Source: Fragilaria crotonensis (lineage: Eukaryota; Bacillariophyta; Fragilariophyceae; Fragilariales; Fragilariaceae). Taken from it: a stretch of DNA of 34,330 bases. Position 1 is the stretch's first letter; each line of letters begins with the position of its first letter. Of the stretch, positions 1 through 9,448 are shown piece after piece. Both the position numbers and the translations under genes were made by a program. Where the stretch lies: positions 1-34,330 of the forward strand of contig JAKSYS010000662.1 in NCBI GenBank assembly GCA_022925895.1, in the 5' to 3' direction. The notes under the pieces were generated by a model, which saw only the letters and a list, made by a program, of their open reading frames with translations, was not told the origin of the DNA and did not search any database.

Positions 1-218
1 CTGGAACGTTGGGGAAGAAAAGAAGAATTGGCCATGCTACGATCTATTTATGTACTGCGGAGTATATCTCGGGGGATGTGCTGGTGGTCGATGGCGGTCA
101 ATGGTTATGGAAACCCCAAGTTGTGCCCCGTGAGATGGTTACCGAATTGTCCAAGAAGGTAGAGAAAGCGAGTCGAGTGGAGATTCCACAACGCCATCCT
201 CCGAGGAGTAAATTGTAG
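1..218 (+). CDS. Peroxisomal 2,4-dienoyl-CoA reductase-like SDR (3' end only)
   Basis: This is the C-terminal end of a short-chain dehydrogenase; the 5' part lies outside the window. The reading starts with LERWGRKEELAM in frame 1 and continues in frame 3 with YISGDVLVVDGGQWLWK. That is the usual SDR C-terminal pattern, in which the GxVLVVDGG strand and turn close the Rossmann fold. The closest family I recognise is DECR2-type 2,4-dienoyl-CoA reductase, an NADPH enzyme needed for beta-oxidation of unsaturated fatty acids. The protein ends RSKL-stop, a canonical PTS1 signal, so import into peroxisomes is expected. The frame switch near base 33 is explained by one missing base after gccatg, and the loop before YISG also looks short. 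I cannot tell a sequencing indel from a real lesion. The SDR call is firm; the exact enzyme is inferred. Confidence 0.75.
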   Translation, partial: GTLGKKRRIGHATIYLCTAEYISGDVLVVDGGQWLWKPQVVPREMVTELSKKVEKASRVEIPQRHPPRSKL

Positions 219-444
219 CATCGGCTAGTAAAAAGGCATCAGTAGGCTATCTCCTTGTCTACGCTTGTGTATATGAAGTCTTAGATAAATTTTGGGCCAA
301 TTAACACTCGTGTACAATATTGCCGACGGCAGAACACGTACGCTAACAGTAATCGTCGATCGTCCGCGCGAAAGCCACATGGACCAATCGTCGACGAACA
401 ATGTCATGGCGTACTTCAGGACTGAGTTCACGTGTTGCTTGTCA

Positions 445-1278
445 CTAGCTCGAATCCTGCGCCCGTTGAGGCACGATTCCGAGTTCCTCCATGCCTCGCT
501 TCCAATCTCGATTCGTAACCAAAGACTTTCGGCAGTAGGGGCACGCCAAATGATGATCCAACCATCCCAACAAACACTCACGATGAAAGACATGCTCATG
601 ATTGTCGTTAACTATTTGGCCATCAATCAATGCCTCAAGGCAAATCGCACATTCGTTATTTGATTGTTCTGGGTCGCGCACTAAGATTGTCGGAACTTCG
701 GACGCCGGGGTAGGATCATAAAGAGGAGGCTCCTGACGAGCGACGGAACTGATTTGTTGCATGGTTCCAGTTTCCGATGTGCTGGCGGGGTTGTCCTGTA
801 TTGATGCCTGCACGATGTCACCCGATTCAATATCCAGCGGGGATTGCACGCCATGCAATTGATCCGAGACGCCATTTTCTGATTGTGGAGACTCGACCTG
901 CAGAGATTCCACAGCATCCACCATCTTTGGATTGGAAAAGACGCGCCAGGTCAGGATTCTCTCCAAAACTTGTAATCGTTGATCTTCCGTCAATCCTTCT
1001 TTGATATGATACAGACTGTCATCCCCTTCATAGAAACGATTCAGCTGGGGATCGCGTGCCATTCGCATGGCCCATACTCGAGCCTGATGTGCAGCATGAA
1101 AGGATTCCCAATCCACCCAACAACAACAACCCCAACATCGTCGCATGTGTGGGTAAACGGCGCGGCTCCCGAGCAATCCCACCACGCACACGAGTCCGAT
1201 CAGGAAGACGAATATCCCAAAGAACGCTACGAACCAATAAATTCCACCAGGTGGAGCGTTACTACTGTTTTGTGACAT
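445..1278 (-). CDS. Membrane-anchored RING-H2-type E3 ligase candidate
   Basis: An uninterrupted 277-residue frame starts at an ATG at 1278. Residues about 14-38 form one hydrophobic membrane segment (IYWFVAFFGIFVFLIGLVCV), followed by a short Cys-rich stretch (CWGCCCW) and a long polar, acidic middle. A RING-type zinc-binding domain lies at residues 210-249 (CAIC, then HEHVFHREC, then CPYC). RING-H2 proteins usually act as E3 ubiquitin ligases, and a single N-terminal anchor with a cytosolic RING is common in this class. The third metal ligand, normally Cys in CxHxFH, is His here (HEHVFH). No intron or break is visible. Its ATG is 238 bp from the left end of the piggyBac-type element, so that insertion sits in its upstream region. 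The RING call is strong; the substrate is unknown. Confidence 0.85.
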   Translation of the reverse strand: MSQNSSNAPPGGIYWFVAFFGIFVFLIGLVCVVGLLGSRAVYPHMRRCWGCCCWVDWESFHAAHQARVWAMRMARDPQLNRFYEGDDSLYHIKEGLTEDQRLQVLERILTWRVFSNPKMVDAVESLQVESPQSENGVSDQLHGVQSPLDIESGDIVQASIQDNPASTSETGTMQQISSVARQEPPLYDPTPASEVPTILVRDPEQSNNECAICLEALIDGQIVNDNHEHVFHRECLLGWLDHHLACPYCRKSLVTNRDWKRGMEELGIVPQRAQDSS

Positions 1279-1453
1279 TGTCTTTCAGTATTGTAATACA
1301 GCGTTGTAAACGAATGGCACAGCATTGAGGCTGAAGATTGACGATTGTGATGCCGAATGTTTTCGAAGATGCAAATGCAAGGGATCTGTGTTGTGCTGTT
1401 CGCTTCGAGTACTGTACTTGCTACTCCGAGTATGACAGAACCGGTAGTAGAAC

Positions 1454-1514
1454 CTGGTACCTGGTACCTGGTACCTGGTACCTGGTACTTGGTACTGTAC
1501 CTGGTACCAGGTAC
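1454..1514. repeat. 7-bp minisatellite, CTGGTAC unit
   Basis: Five perfect tandem copies of CTGGTAC occupy 1454-1488. They are followed by the variants TTGGTAC (1489-1495), TGTAC, CTGGTAC (1501-1507) and CAGGTAC (1508-1514). Three units make 21 bp, so the minus strand reads as an open YQVPGTR repeat; this is a by-product, not a gene. The array ends one base before the ACTAGT at the left end of the piggyBac-type element. Confidence 0.9.
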
Positions 1515-1515
1515 T

Positions 1516-1554
1516 ACTAGTGTCTAAAGGCCCGACGGGGTTAATTAACCCCGT
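1516..1554. repeat. Left terminal and subterminal repeats of the piggyBac-type element
   Basis: The 19-bp terminal repeat (1516-1534) is followed directly by a perfect 20-bp palindrome, ACGGGGTTAATTAACCCCGT, at 1535-1554. Its right arm, TTAATTAACCCCGT, is the motif shared with the other end of the element. Confidence 0.85.
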
Positions 1555-1809
1555 ATTTGCCAATCTCGGATATGCTTCCCCTTATCTTGGAGAAGGTCCG
1601 TTGGACTCCAAACTTGGCCAATCTCCTTGGAACAGTAAATGGTTGCATGGTCTAAATAGGCAATTGGTGGAAGTTGTTTGTAATTGAGTTATTAAAGAAT
1701 TTCTGGAGCTTTAATTTTTTTTCGCGAATTTTTTGGGTTCTGGGAATTCTCCTGACCATGATATTCATGCCGTCACTGCTCATCTCCAACTTTATCAATT
1801 GATCTCAAA

Positions 1810-4074
1810 ATGAGCGCAACTGATCCTCGTTTCCAGTTTGGTGCAAAGGTGAAAGCTATCCATGTGACTTCCCAGATTGAGTGTCATCGAAGATACGGAA
1901 GCAACGCAAAAACCAAGTTCGTCAACGGAGTGGTCTGTCGCGTTGATACGACCCCATCATCCGGCAAGAAGCGTGCCGTGACTTTGATCACGGCAAACTA
2001 TTACCTTGGTGGCAATACAATTAAGACAACTGTATTGAATTCAAGGTCAGTGAAGGCCGGACACGTTACAAGCATTCCCAACGAAGGTAATGGACTCGGG
2101 ACTGAAAGCGTGAATCAAAACTCCGTTGCAGTTGCTGCAACAAATCCAACTTCTGCAGCCCCTGAAGTGAATGATCCCAACCCAACTCCTTTGAACATTA
2201 ACGAGAACAATGTAAGTGAAATAGTTGCGCCGGCTGGTTTTGCTGTTGGTGCGGAAGAATTCCCTCAAGAGGATGTAGAGGAGCAAGCAGGCACCGAGCA
2301 TGATAATATTGCTGTATCACCTCAGATTGTTGCCACTGTTCATGGCATGGAATGGGTCAGGGCATCAACAAACGACCTACCACTGAATGGTAATGTTGCT
2401 GAATGTGGAGCATCCGCAGTGATGTTTTGGTTCCTGGAGGAAATAGAGTTGCAACACAAGATATTTCGCCGCTCGAATTTTTTGCTCTTGTTTCCGCCAA
2501 AGCAGTTGTCAGATATGGTCCACTGGACAAATGTTGAGCTTAATAAAGCTTCACTGAAAGAGACAACCGCAAAGCGAGGTCCTCAAATTCTTTGGCATCC
2601 TCATTCTCATGACAAAATTTGAGTTCACGACAAGGTCATCATTGTGGAACACAACAGCATGGTCAAAGTATCGACCGGCACCGCAGTTTGGGTTGACTGG
2701 TATGTCAAAGCACAGGTTCAAAGACCTCTTCAGCTCCATGAGGTGGAGTAATCAACCTGATGCTCCTGGTGAAGGTGAGTCGTCCGAGGAGTATAGGTGG
2801 AAGCTGGTGGATGACTTTGTTAAAAACTTTAACGAGCATCGAGCCAACTATTTCAATCCGTCCGAGCTCATCTGTGTTGATGAGAGTATGAGTCGCTGGT
2901 ATGGGCAGGAGGCCATTGGATCAATCATGGCCTCCTCAATATGTTGCTATTGACCGAAAGCCTGAAAATGGCTGCGAGATCCAAAACGCAGCGTGCGGCA
3001 GAAGTGGAGTCATGCTGCGACTCAAACTTGTCAAAGGTGTTAACCTGCCGGGTTCGGAGGATGAGGTGCTTGGGGACAACGAAGAAAGTCTGCTTCACGG
3101 TACCAATGTGCTTAAACATGTTGTATCGCCTTGGTTTGGAACAAATCGTATTGTTTGTGCTGATTCCTACTTTGCTTCTGTTGGTGCTGCTAAGGAATTG
3201 TATCGCAATGGCCTGCGATTCATTGGAGTTGTTAAAACTGCGACACGCGGCTACCCCAAAACCTTCCTGACAAGTGTGGAGCTCCAAAACCGTGGAGACT
3301 TTCTTGCTCTTCGGTCCAATGCAACAGAAGACAGTCCGAATTGGGGCAATGGTGTGGATGGATCGGGAGCGTCGGTACTTTATTTCCACTGCCGGGTCTT
3401 TCGAAGCTGGAGCTCCGTACGAACGTTGCCGATGGAGGCAAGTTGATGCGACCCAATCTCCAGAGCAAGTGATGTTTACAATTGCACAACCAAAAATTGC
3501 AGAAATTTATTACACTACCTGTGGGGCAATTGACAAGCACAATAGACTCCGTCAAGATGACCTTCGTATGGAGAAGAAGATTGAAACAAAGGATTGGTCA
3601 ACGCGTGTGAACTTGTCGATTTTTTCGATGATCGTTGTTGATACGTGGTTGGTGTTTTCTGCAATGAGGAACACTCCAAGAGTCCAAATGAATCAAAAAG
3701 AGTTCTATTCTGTGCTGGCTGAGGAATTGATTGACAACATGTATGGTAGTAGAGGCCGTCCATCAGCTCAACCCCGATCCTCACCAAATTCGATGTCGTT
3801 TCAAGATGCCTGCATGAGGGCACTTGAAAGCGGAGGGCCGCGCGCCGGTGTGCTCACTCATTTAACTCCTGTGAAGCGCCTTAAGAATAGTAAAGGTGAG
3901 AAAACCACATTTAGGTATCAAGGGAGGTGCAAGGAGTGTCAGAAGAAGACGACATGGCAATGCTCGGATTGTGATGATGATGGAAAAATCATCTATCTTT
4001 GTGCTACCAAAAATGGGAAACGGTGCTTTTTGAACCACCTGGCTCGCAACCATGCACACCTTGATGAGTTCTAA
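1810..4074 (+). pseudogene. piggyBac-family (DDE_Tnp_1_7) transposase, frame-broken
   Basis: Starting at ATG 1810, the protein has a basic N-terminal module (residues 1-85), then a spacer, then the RNase H-like core. The three expected catalytic aspartates are visible: D in LICVDESMSRWYG (near 2880), D in RIVCADSYFAS (near 3162) and D in CGAIDKHNR (near 3533). A C-terminal Cys/His-rich zinc domain (CKECQKKTTWQCSDC, then C-x3-H-x4-H) ends at 4074, as in piggyBac transposases. The frame breaks at about 2575 (extra base), about 2910 and 2934 (one base missing at each) and about 3320-3345. Across each break the family sequence continues in another frame, so the copy is recently broken rather than ancient. 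It would cut and paste the enclosing element if intact. The family call is strong, and loss of function is likely. Confidence 0.85.
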
Positions 4075-4194
4075 GCCTAATATAATTAGTTCAATGTGCT
4101 TTCATTAGAGTCAACATGTTCATATTGACCGTCATGGTCAACACCATTTTTGAGTGCAAGGCAGTAATATCTCTACATAATCTCGGAAAATATT

Positions 4195-4261
4195 GACGGG
4201 GTTAATTAAGGCAAGTGACGGGGTTAATTAAGGCAAGTGGTCCGGGCCTTTAGACACTAGT
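4195..4261. repeat. Right subterminal tandem repeat and terminal inverted repeat
   Basis: Two perfect tandem copies of a 22-bp unit lie at 4195-4216 and 4217-4238. Each contains GACGGGGTTAATTAA followed by GGCAAGT. The inverted terminal repeat CGGGCCTTTAGACACTAGT follows at 4243-4261. The doubled unit is absent from the left end, so the two ends are asymmetric. Confidence 0.85.
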
Positions 4262-5355
4262 ACCCGATGTTTGTCGTGGTCGAGCATTGAGCATTGAGCA
4301 CTCTGATTTCCGTTTTGACCGATTTGTCACAGATGTTCTTTCTCTCGTTTGGTCGTGAAATCCCTGCTGCACGTGACATGGATTTGTCATGTTTGGTGTC
4401 CGCTTCTTCTAAACATCTGAGTCCAATGCTTGAAAGGGCACATGACCAGTTCATTTGAGACACAACTTCGATGCTCATGCTGCTGAGTTGTAATGGGACT
4501 TGTCTTTGTCTTTCATTAACTTGGACAACCAAGTTAACAAGCAAGCAAATCGTCCAAGTTCAAAACTTGCTCAACTTGTTCTGTATTGGCCACCAGTTTT
4601 GAAAGAAGATGCACCACAGCATGCTTGATATGCTGATGAAATGATCTTTGCATGCACACCAGCATGCAACAAAGAAGAAAGCTGGATATTCGTCTGTTGG
4701 CACCATACACCCAGTCATTGTTATTAGCACCCAAAATGGTAGGAGAACTGGTGCCACCATGATAATTGCTAGCAAAGGCCCAATTTAACCAATAAGAGGA
4801 TGAAAAAAATGATACCAACAAATCAGCAACACAACCCATATGCTGCCTGCTGCCAATACGCCAATACTAGTAGTGCTGCTGAATGAGGGACCAAGCAAGA
4901 CTGTGTCAAGTCAGGAAATAAGAGGAAGTTATTGAGCCTACTGTGAAATGGTTTAAATTGCAATTGTGGAAACAAACCTCTGTTCTTGTTTGAATGTGGA
5001 CTAAAGTCCCTCCTTCCAAAGGCATCATTCATGTCATCTCCCACTAAGAGCAGGAGTGCTCTGAGTGGGAGATGAGCAAGGCTACAAGATCACTGTAGGA
5101 GGGGAGGATATAAGTGGTAAGGATCGGCTGCATACCTTTGTTTCATCATGTGTTTAATAGAGGAGAACAATGAGCGTCCCTTTCTTGCCAGCAGAGTGAT
5201 ACAAGATTATGCCAGGAATTCTAGTAGATTCGGGTAATTCTGTAAATGTGTTACAATGACGTGGATTGTTTTCACCATGCCTCAAAACCCTATCGCCGAA
5301 GCTGTCGTACAGATTGAATTCTTACAACTCTGCATGTGTTTTGACTTTTGACCAT
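4262..5355. other. Gene-free stretch between two transposons
   Basis: About 1.1 kb with no supportable gene. A few short open frames on the minus strand (to about 100 residues) show no motif, no membrane logic and no neighbour support. The only clear structure is the hairpin at 5034-5075. Composition is AT-rich with many short AAGCAAG/GCTGG-like words, possibly remains of older repeats, but I could not define any element ends. Confidence 0.6.
5034..5075. repeat. Long imperfect hairpin (12 + 6 bp stem, 4-base loop)
   Basis: The left arm TCATCTCCCACT (5034-5045) pairs perfectly with AGTGGGAGATGA (5064-5075). After one A/G mismatch, AGAGCA (5047-5052) pairs with TGCTCT (5057-5062), leaving the loop GGAG. 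No gene lies within 600 bp on either side, so a terminator role is not obvious. It could be a small RNA precursor or a relic of a foldback element. Confidence 0.8.
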
Positions 5356-5358
5356 TGA

Positions 5359-5419
5359 GGCCCTTCCTTATGGTAGAAAAAAAATTGGACGTGAAAGTTG
5401 AGCCCCAACTTTATTTTTC
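5359..5419. repeat. Left terminal inverted repeat of the Harbinger element
   Basis: The outer 19 bp, GGCCCTTCCTTATGGTAGA (5359-5377), match the inverted right end exactly. After a divergent A-rich stretch of about 14 bp, a 28-bp block (5392-5419) again matches exactly the inverse of 9386-9413. Inside that block, AAAGTTG and CAACTTT form a 7-bp hairpin. Confidence 0.9.
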
Positions 5420-5534
5420 AACTTTACCGTCCTTACGCTAGAAAAGTTGATCGAAAAACAAAGTTCCTCGAGCCTCAACTTTTTTCATGAAAGTTGTTCC
5501 TCAAAGTTGGGCCCGAACTTTCACAACCAACTTT
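5394..5534. repeat. Subterminal AAAGTTG/CAACTTT cluster
   Basis: Eight copies of the heptamer AAAGTTG or its inverse lie within 141 bp of the left end: 5394, 5406, 5419, 5443, 5476, 5490, 5503 and 5528. Nearby half-matches include GAACTTT at about 5515. Only the two copies inside the inverted repeat are clear at the right end. Subterminal clusters of this kind often bind transposase; that role is inferred here. Confidence 0.75.
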
Positions 5535-5665
5535 CCTGTGAAAAGTTTGACGAATTCGAGTCGAGTGAATCAGGAAACGAATCTTCTCCGATTGTACAAT
5601 CGTCACACAAATCGAGACCATCATCACGGGCGTCAACACTGTGATTGTCCCATATCAACACCGTG

Positions 5666-7534
5666 ATGGGACACCCTTTCTCCCGCACTTCTGAAGAGAG
5701 ACGAAGCACATTCGATCGTCGCCCCCAAACCTTCGCCCAGGGCATTGTTAGTGGCAAGCTTAATGCGAAGAGACTTTGTGAATACAAGAAGCGATCGAAT
5801 GAAGAATTTGACGGTGTGGCTGCGGAATTCCTGTTCGGCAACTCACTCCTGCAAACACGTGAAGACAACGAGCCGCATGAGGATCAGGGATTTCTTAGCC
5901 ATGTTACAACAGCACGTCATCCAAAAAAGAGAAGGAAAGAAAAACAAGTTGTCATGTTTACTGATCCAGTTACTGGAAGGCAAATGCGTTTGTTACCTCG
6001 CATGTCATTATGGTAAGAAAATGAAATTCGTCTTCAACATCATTGCATCCCTAACTTTTGATGTGATCTCATTTCTTCTTGTTGTCATCCTTTCTCTGCA
6101 TGTACTTGTCTGCTGTCTTGTCCTCGACACCTGCCCACGGTGACACATGATGTACGTACTCCTACCAGGTATAACATGTACGTCGAGAATCCTCATCTTG
6201 ACAATCCAAGATTTAACAAAGTCTTTCGCCGCCGCTTTCGAATGCCTTACGGAAGCTTCAAGGCATTGGCTGCCCTTGCCGAAGACGAACCTTTGTTCAA
6301 GAGGTGGAAAGCGGGTGCCATTGATGTTGCCCGCCAACCGGCAACCTCTCCCTCCTCATCCTATGTGCTCTACGTTATCTTGGTCGCGGTTGGACCTTTG
6401 ACGACCTGTCCGAGAATACAGGAATTAGCGAAGAAGTTATTCGTGTGTTCTTTCATGCCTTCATCACTTACGGTAGTACCAAGCTGTACCAACTGTATGT
6501 AATTGCTCCGAGAACTGCCGACGATGCTGCAATTCACACAGAGGAGTACTCAAGGGCGGGACTTCCTGGTTGTGTTGGCTCTTGTGATGCCACTCACATT
6601 GTGTTTGAGAAGATAGAATACCGACTGAGGCAGAGTCACCTCGGCTTCAAAACTTCGCACACTGCAAGAACATACAACATCACAGTGAACAACCGACGAC
6701 GGATCCTTGCCACAACAACAGGTCACCCAGCAAGGTGGAGCGACAAGACCCTTTGTCTTGTTTGACAGCTTTGTCGTCGCCTTGTCGGAAGGTACTGTAT
6801 TGGATGATGCTGAGTTTGAACTGTATGAAAGGGCTGCCGATGGCACCATTGTGAGAGTCAAATACAAGGGAGCATGGGTAATAGTAGACAATGGCTATCT
6901 AAACTGGCCAACAACGGTACGCCCATAAAGACATCATGCCGTCGCACCGAGATTCGGTTTTCTAAGTGGTTAGAATCAGTCAGAAAGGACGTAGAATGCA
7001 CTTTTGGAATCCTCAAAGGCCGATTTCGAGTGTTGAAGACTGGTACCGCTTAGGTAGACAGGAAGCGGCGACAAGATATTTTTGACCTGTTGTGCACTAC
7101 ACAACATGCTCCTTGAGGTAGATGGCCTTGATAGAGGATGGGAAAATGGCGCCTCATCCATCTGGGAAGGAAATCTTGGTCTTCATGACATGAATGATGT
7201 GAATGATCATTTGCCAGAAGGGATCAGGCGACTGTTTACACCAAGTGAACTTTGAAGGTAACGATGCCTCATCACATGTAGTACTACCTACTCCTACATA
7301 CAACGAACATGTGCACAACAATAGCTTTATCAATAATTCTGACCGGCACGGAACCAGCAGCGGTCAAGGCAAGAACGGATTTATGAAAGTGATGGTCGCT
7401 CAAGGGTAAGGGTTGTCAAGAACCTTTCGTTATCCTACTTCCGAAGCAAGCTCGTTCAGCATTTTGACATTGCCTTTTCAAAATCAGAAGTGCAATGGCC
7501 AGGACGCGAAATCGACAACACCCACCAAACGTGA
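5666..7534 (+). pseudogene. PIF/Harbinger DDE (DDE_Tnp_4-type) transposase, spliced and frame-broken
   Basis: Exon 1 runs from ATG 5666 to 6012. A GT-AG intron (6013-6168, 156 bp) follows, and exon 2 begins at 6169. Splicing restores the typical WYNMYVENPHLDNPRFNK junction with no frame change. The catalytic triad is present: D in GSCDATH (near 6588), D in VIVDNGYL (near 6888) and E in VECTFGILKGRF (near 6990). The C-terminus reads RVVKNLSLSYFRSKL and stops at 7534, as in this family. Single-base breaks occur near 6345, 6755, 6922, 7047 and 7071, with further switches around 7250 and 7380. Family sequence resumes in another frame each time, so the gene was intact until recently or the assembly has errors. 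It would excise and insert the enclosing element. Confidence 0.85.
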
Positions 7535-7676
7535 GAAAATTGGAATTGCACATACGTTGGCGTCTCCTTCACTAGGAGTACTAGTGTAGGTACACTTATC
7601 ACGGCTCATCTTTATAATCATATTACAACTTGACATTGACTCTTTAGAATGATGAGAGCAGTAGTATTCTTCACAC

Positions 7677-9236
7677 TTAGTCATGGACGTCTGACGTGAA
7701 ATCACGGTCAGGAGTTGTCATTTCTTCATAAGGAGGATGTGTTGCATCCTGCGTGGTAGTAGTACTTGGCAGCACAGCAGAAGGACTAGTAAACGACATG
7801 GAACGGTGCGCTTCTGTCACTGAAGGAAAGGAAACAGACAATGTTGGCGGTGTCGAGCTCATATGCGTCATGGCAGTACTACTGCCGTCACAGCTATTTT
7901 CAGATAACAGAGTTGGATTTCCTCGGCGACGAGAACCAAAGGCTTCCTCAAACATGACATCGGTATGACGACGCTTTGAGTTCAACTTAGATTTGCGTTT
8001 CTTGTATTCTTCCGCCAGCACGCTCTTCTCGGCCATGAGTGACTGTATTTCCAGGACAAGTGGATGATCACTTTCAGACACCTTCAATATTTTGCCAATT
8101 CGAATCTGTTGTCAATTTCGGTCTGAAGGTGAGTCAATTGTGAAGTGTAGTCATCATTGGCTGAGCGCTCTCTTCAGAGGACGAGAATGCCGTCAATTTG
8201 GCAATCTCGATCTTCTGCTGGTCCAACATCACTCCACGTCAAGCGGCGACTTACCAAGGGAATACTGCCATTGCGCTCCTTTGGTGCAACCGTAGCCTCT
8301 TTCTTCACCGCTTTTCTTGAATTAAGTGCTCGCTCCTCACGAGCACTGTCATTTACTTGAAATTGCTTAGAACGATACACCTCCTGCTCTGGAGACTCAA
8401 CGATGAATCCCCAAAGAAAGAAAGCGATCATGCCAGTAAAAACATAATCCTCTGGCATCTCAGTGTCAGCAACATTGGATTCATCACAATCCTCTTCTCG
8501 TTGTCAGAAGTTCCGAAAGCATCGTCATCGCCATCATCAATACTCGACGCCCCAGTTCCACCTTTCAGTTTTGGTACATGCTTTCACGTATGTACCTGTA
8601 GTAATCGGCAATTGTTCTTCCAGATGGAAGAGTTCCATCTCTATAGTCACTATTGGCATCCTTGGCACATGCAAGTGCCTTCCTACCATTCCTCAGTACT
8701 TCCTTCGCACCCCTCATAATTGTATCAGTAGAAACATGTACTGGGTTGCTCAGATTCTTCGCAATCAACATGGCGTTGGTTATCCCGTCAGGCTTGTCAG
8801 CAAAGATTGCAAGTTTCCCACCAGAACTCTTTGTGGAAAGAAGCAGTCCTTAAGCTTTTGTCACATAGTGGTGGCAACACCATGTTGCCTCTGGTACTAG
8901 AGTGTTACCAGCAACGACACTTGCGGACGATGCAGCATTCCGGTCGTCATTTATGTCGATTTCAACATCGTCATAAAGGTGAGAGAATTGATTCACCCCA
9001 GCAACCATCTGTTGTGGGAGGGTCATTACATCGGGTTCACCACATCCGATAATGCTGGCACGAAGTAACTCTTTCTGCTCCCTGTCGGTCATGCTCCTTC
9101 CAGAGGAAAATATGACAGAATCGTAGGCCGCAAAAAACACAGTCTTCTGTAGTTCCTTCATGAACTTGGAGGAACCAACAAATCTTAGAGTCTCCAGCTT
9201 CTTGGAAGCAGTCTTCTTGGAAGAGGAGGGCAACAT
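7677..9236 (-). pseudogene. Second (accessory, DNA-binding-type) gene of the Harbinger element, broken
   Basis: Open pieces run from an ATG at 9236 to a stop at 7677 in shifting frames: 9236 to about 8850, about 8850-8565, about 8458-8174 and 8087-7677. The first part is Lys-rich (SSSKKTASKKLETLRFVGSS). The middle contains DNA-invertase-like short basic and polar stretches, and the last part is a Lys/Glu-rich predicted coiled coil (LVLEIQSLMAEKSVLAEEYK) followed by a Ser/Thr/Pro tail. PIF/Harbinger elements usually carry a second, Myb/SANT-like or related protein that helps the transposase bind DNA. Position and opposite orientation fit that role, but I do not see a clear Myb signature. The coiled-coil end suggests dimerisation. 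Function is inferred from context. Confidence 0.55.
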
Positions 9237-9385
9237 GGTCGATGACGATGTATATCAACAATTGTAGTACCAAACAAGGTACTTCAGCAGACTCCAGAGT
9301 TCTTCACTCAAAAATCTGGATACAAAGCACCCGGAAAAGCCAACTCTTAAGTGTTTCACCGTAAGGTCGGTGCGTACGCATTATC

Positions 9386-9445
9386 GAAAAATAAAGTTGG
9401 GGCTCAACTTTCATATCGAGTTTTTGTCTACCATAAGGAAGGGCC
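9386..9445. repeat. Right terminal inverted repeat of the Harbinger element
   Basis: This is the inverse of the left repeat: a 28-bp perfect block at 9386-9413, a short divergent spacer, and the perfect 19-bp tip at 9427-9445, followed by TGA. Confidence 0.9.
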
Positions 9446-9448
9446 TGA

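Larger units (their letters stand above)
1516..4261 (+). mobile_element. piggyBac-type DNA transposon, degenerate full-length copy
   Basis: A 2.7-kb element is bounded by a perfect 19-bp terminal inverted repeat, ACTAGTGTCTAAAGGCCCG (1516-1534, inverted at 4243-4261). It encloses one DDD transposase gene of the piggyBac family (1810-4074) with several frame breaks. Just inside each end lies TTAATTAACCCCGT, once on the left and twice on the right. This resembles the TTAA-CCC signature usually found at the very tips of piggyBac elements. No TTAA duplication flanks the outer repeats. Instead the palindrome ACTAGT sits at both edges and could be part of the repeat or the target site. The copy is probably immobile on its own because the transposase is broken. 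Confidence 0.8.
5359..9445. mobile_element. PIF/Harbinger-type DNA transposon, complete but degenerate
   Basis: The element is 4,087 bp and flanked on both sides by the trinucleotide TGA (5356-5358 and 9446-9448), a likely 3-bp target duplication. Its ends are long inverted repeats that begin GGCCCTTCCTTATGGTAGA. It has the two-gene layout typical of PIF/Harbinger elements: a DDE transposase on the plus strand (5666-7534) and a second protein gene converging from the minus strand (7677-9236). Both genes carry several one-base frame breaks, so the copy is probably non-autonomous. Known family members usually duplicate TWA; TGA is a variant. Confidence 0.88.

Noticed and set aside
1285-1563. 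Minus-strand frame with YQVPGTR repeats
   Set aside because: It is the translation of the 7-bp minisatellite and runs into the transposon repeat.
4257-5044. Three short minus-strand frames (73-101 residues)
   Set aside because: No motif, one crosses the transposon edge, and they overlap each other.
5447-5644. 65-residue frame ahead of the Harbinger transposase
   Set aside because: It lies in the subterminal repeat cluster and lacks any transposase motif; likely leader.
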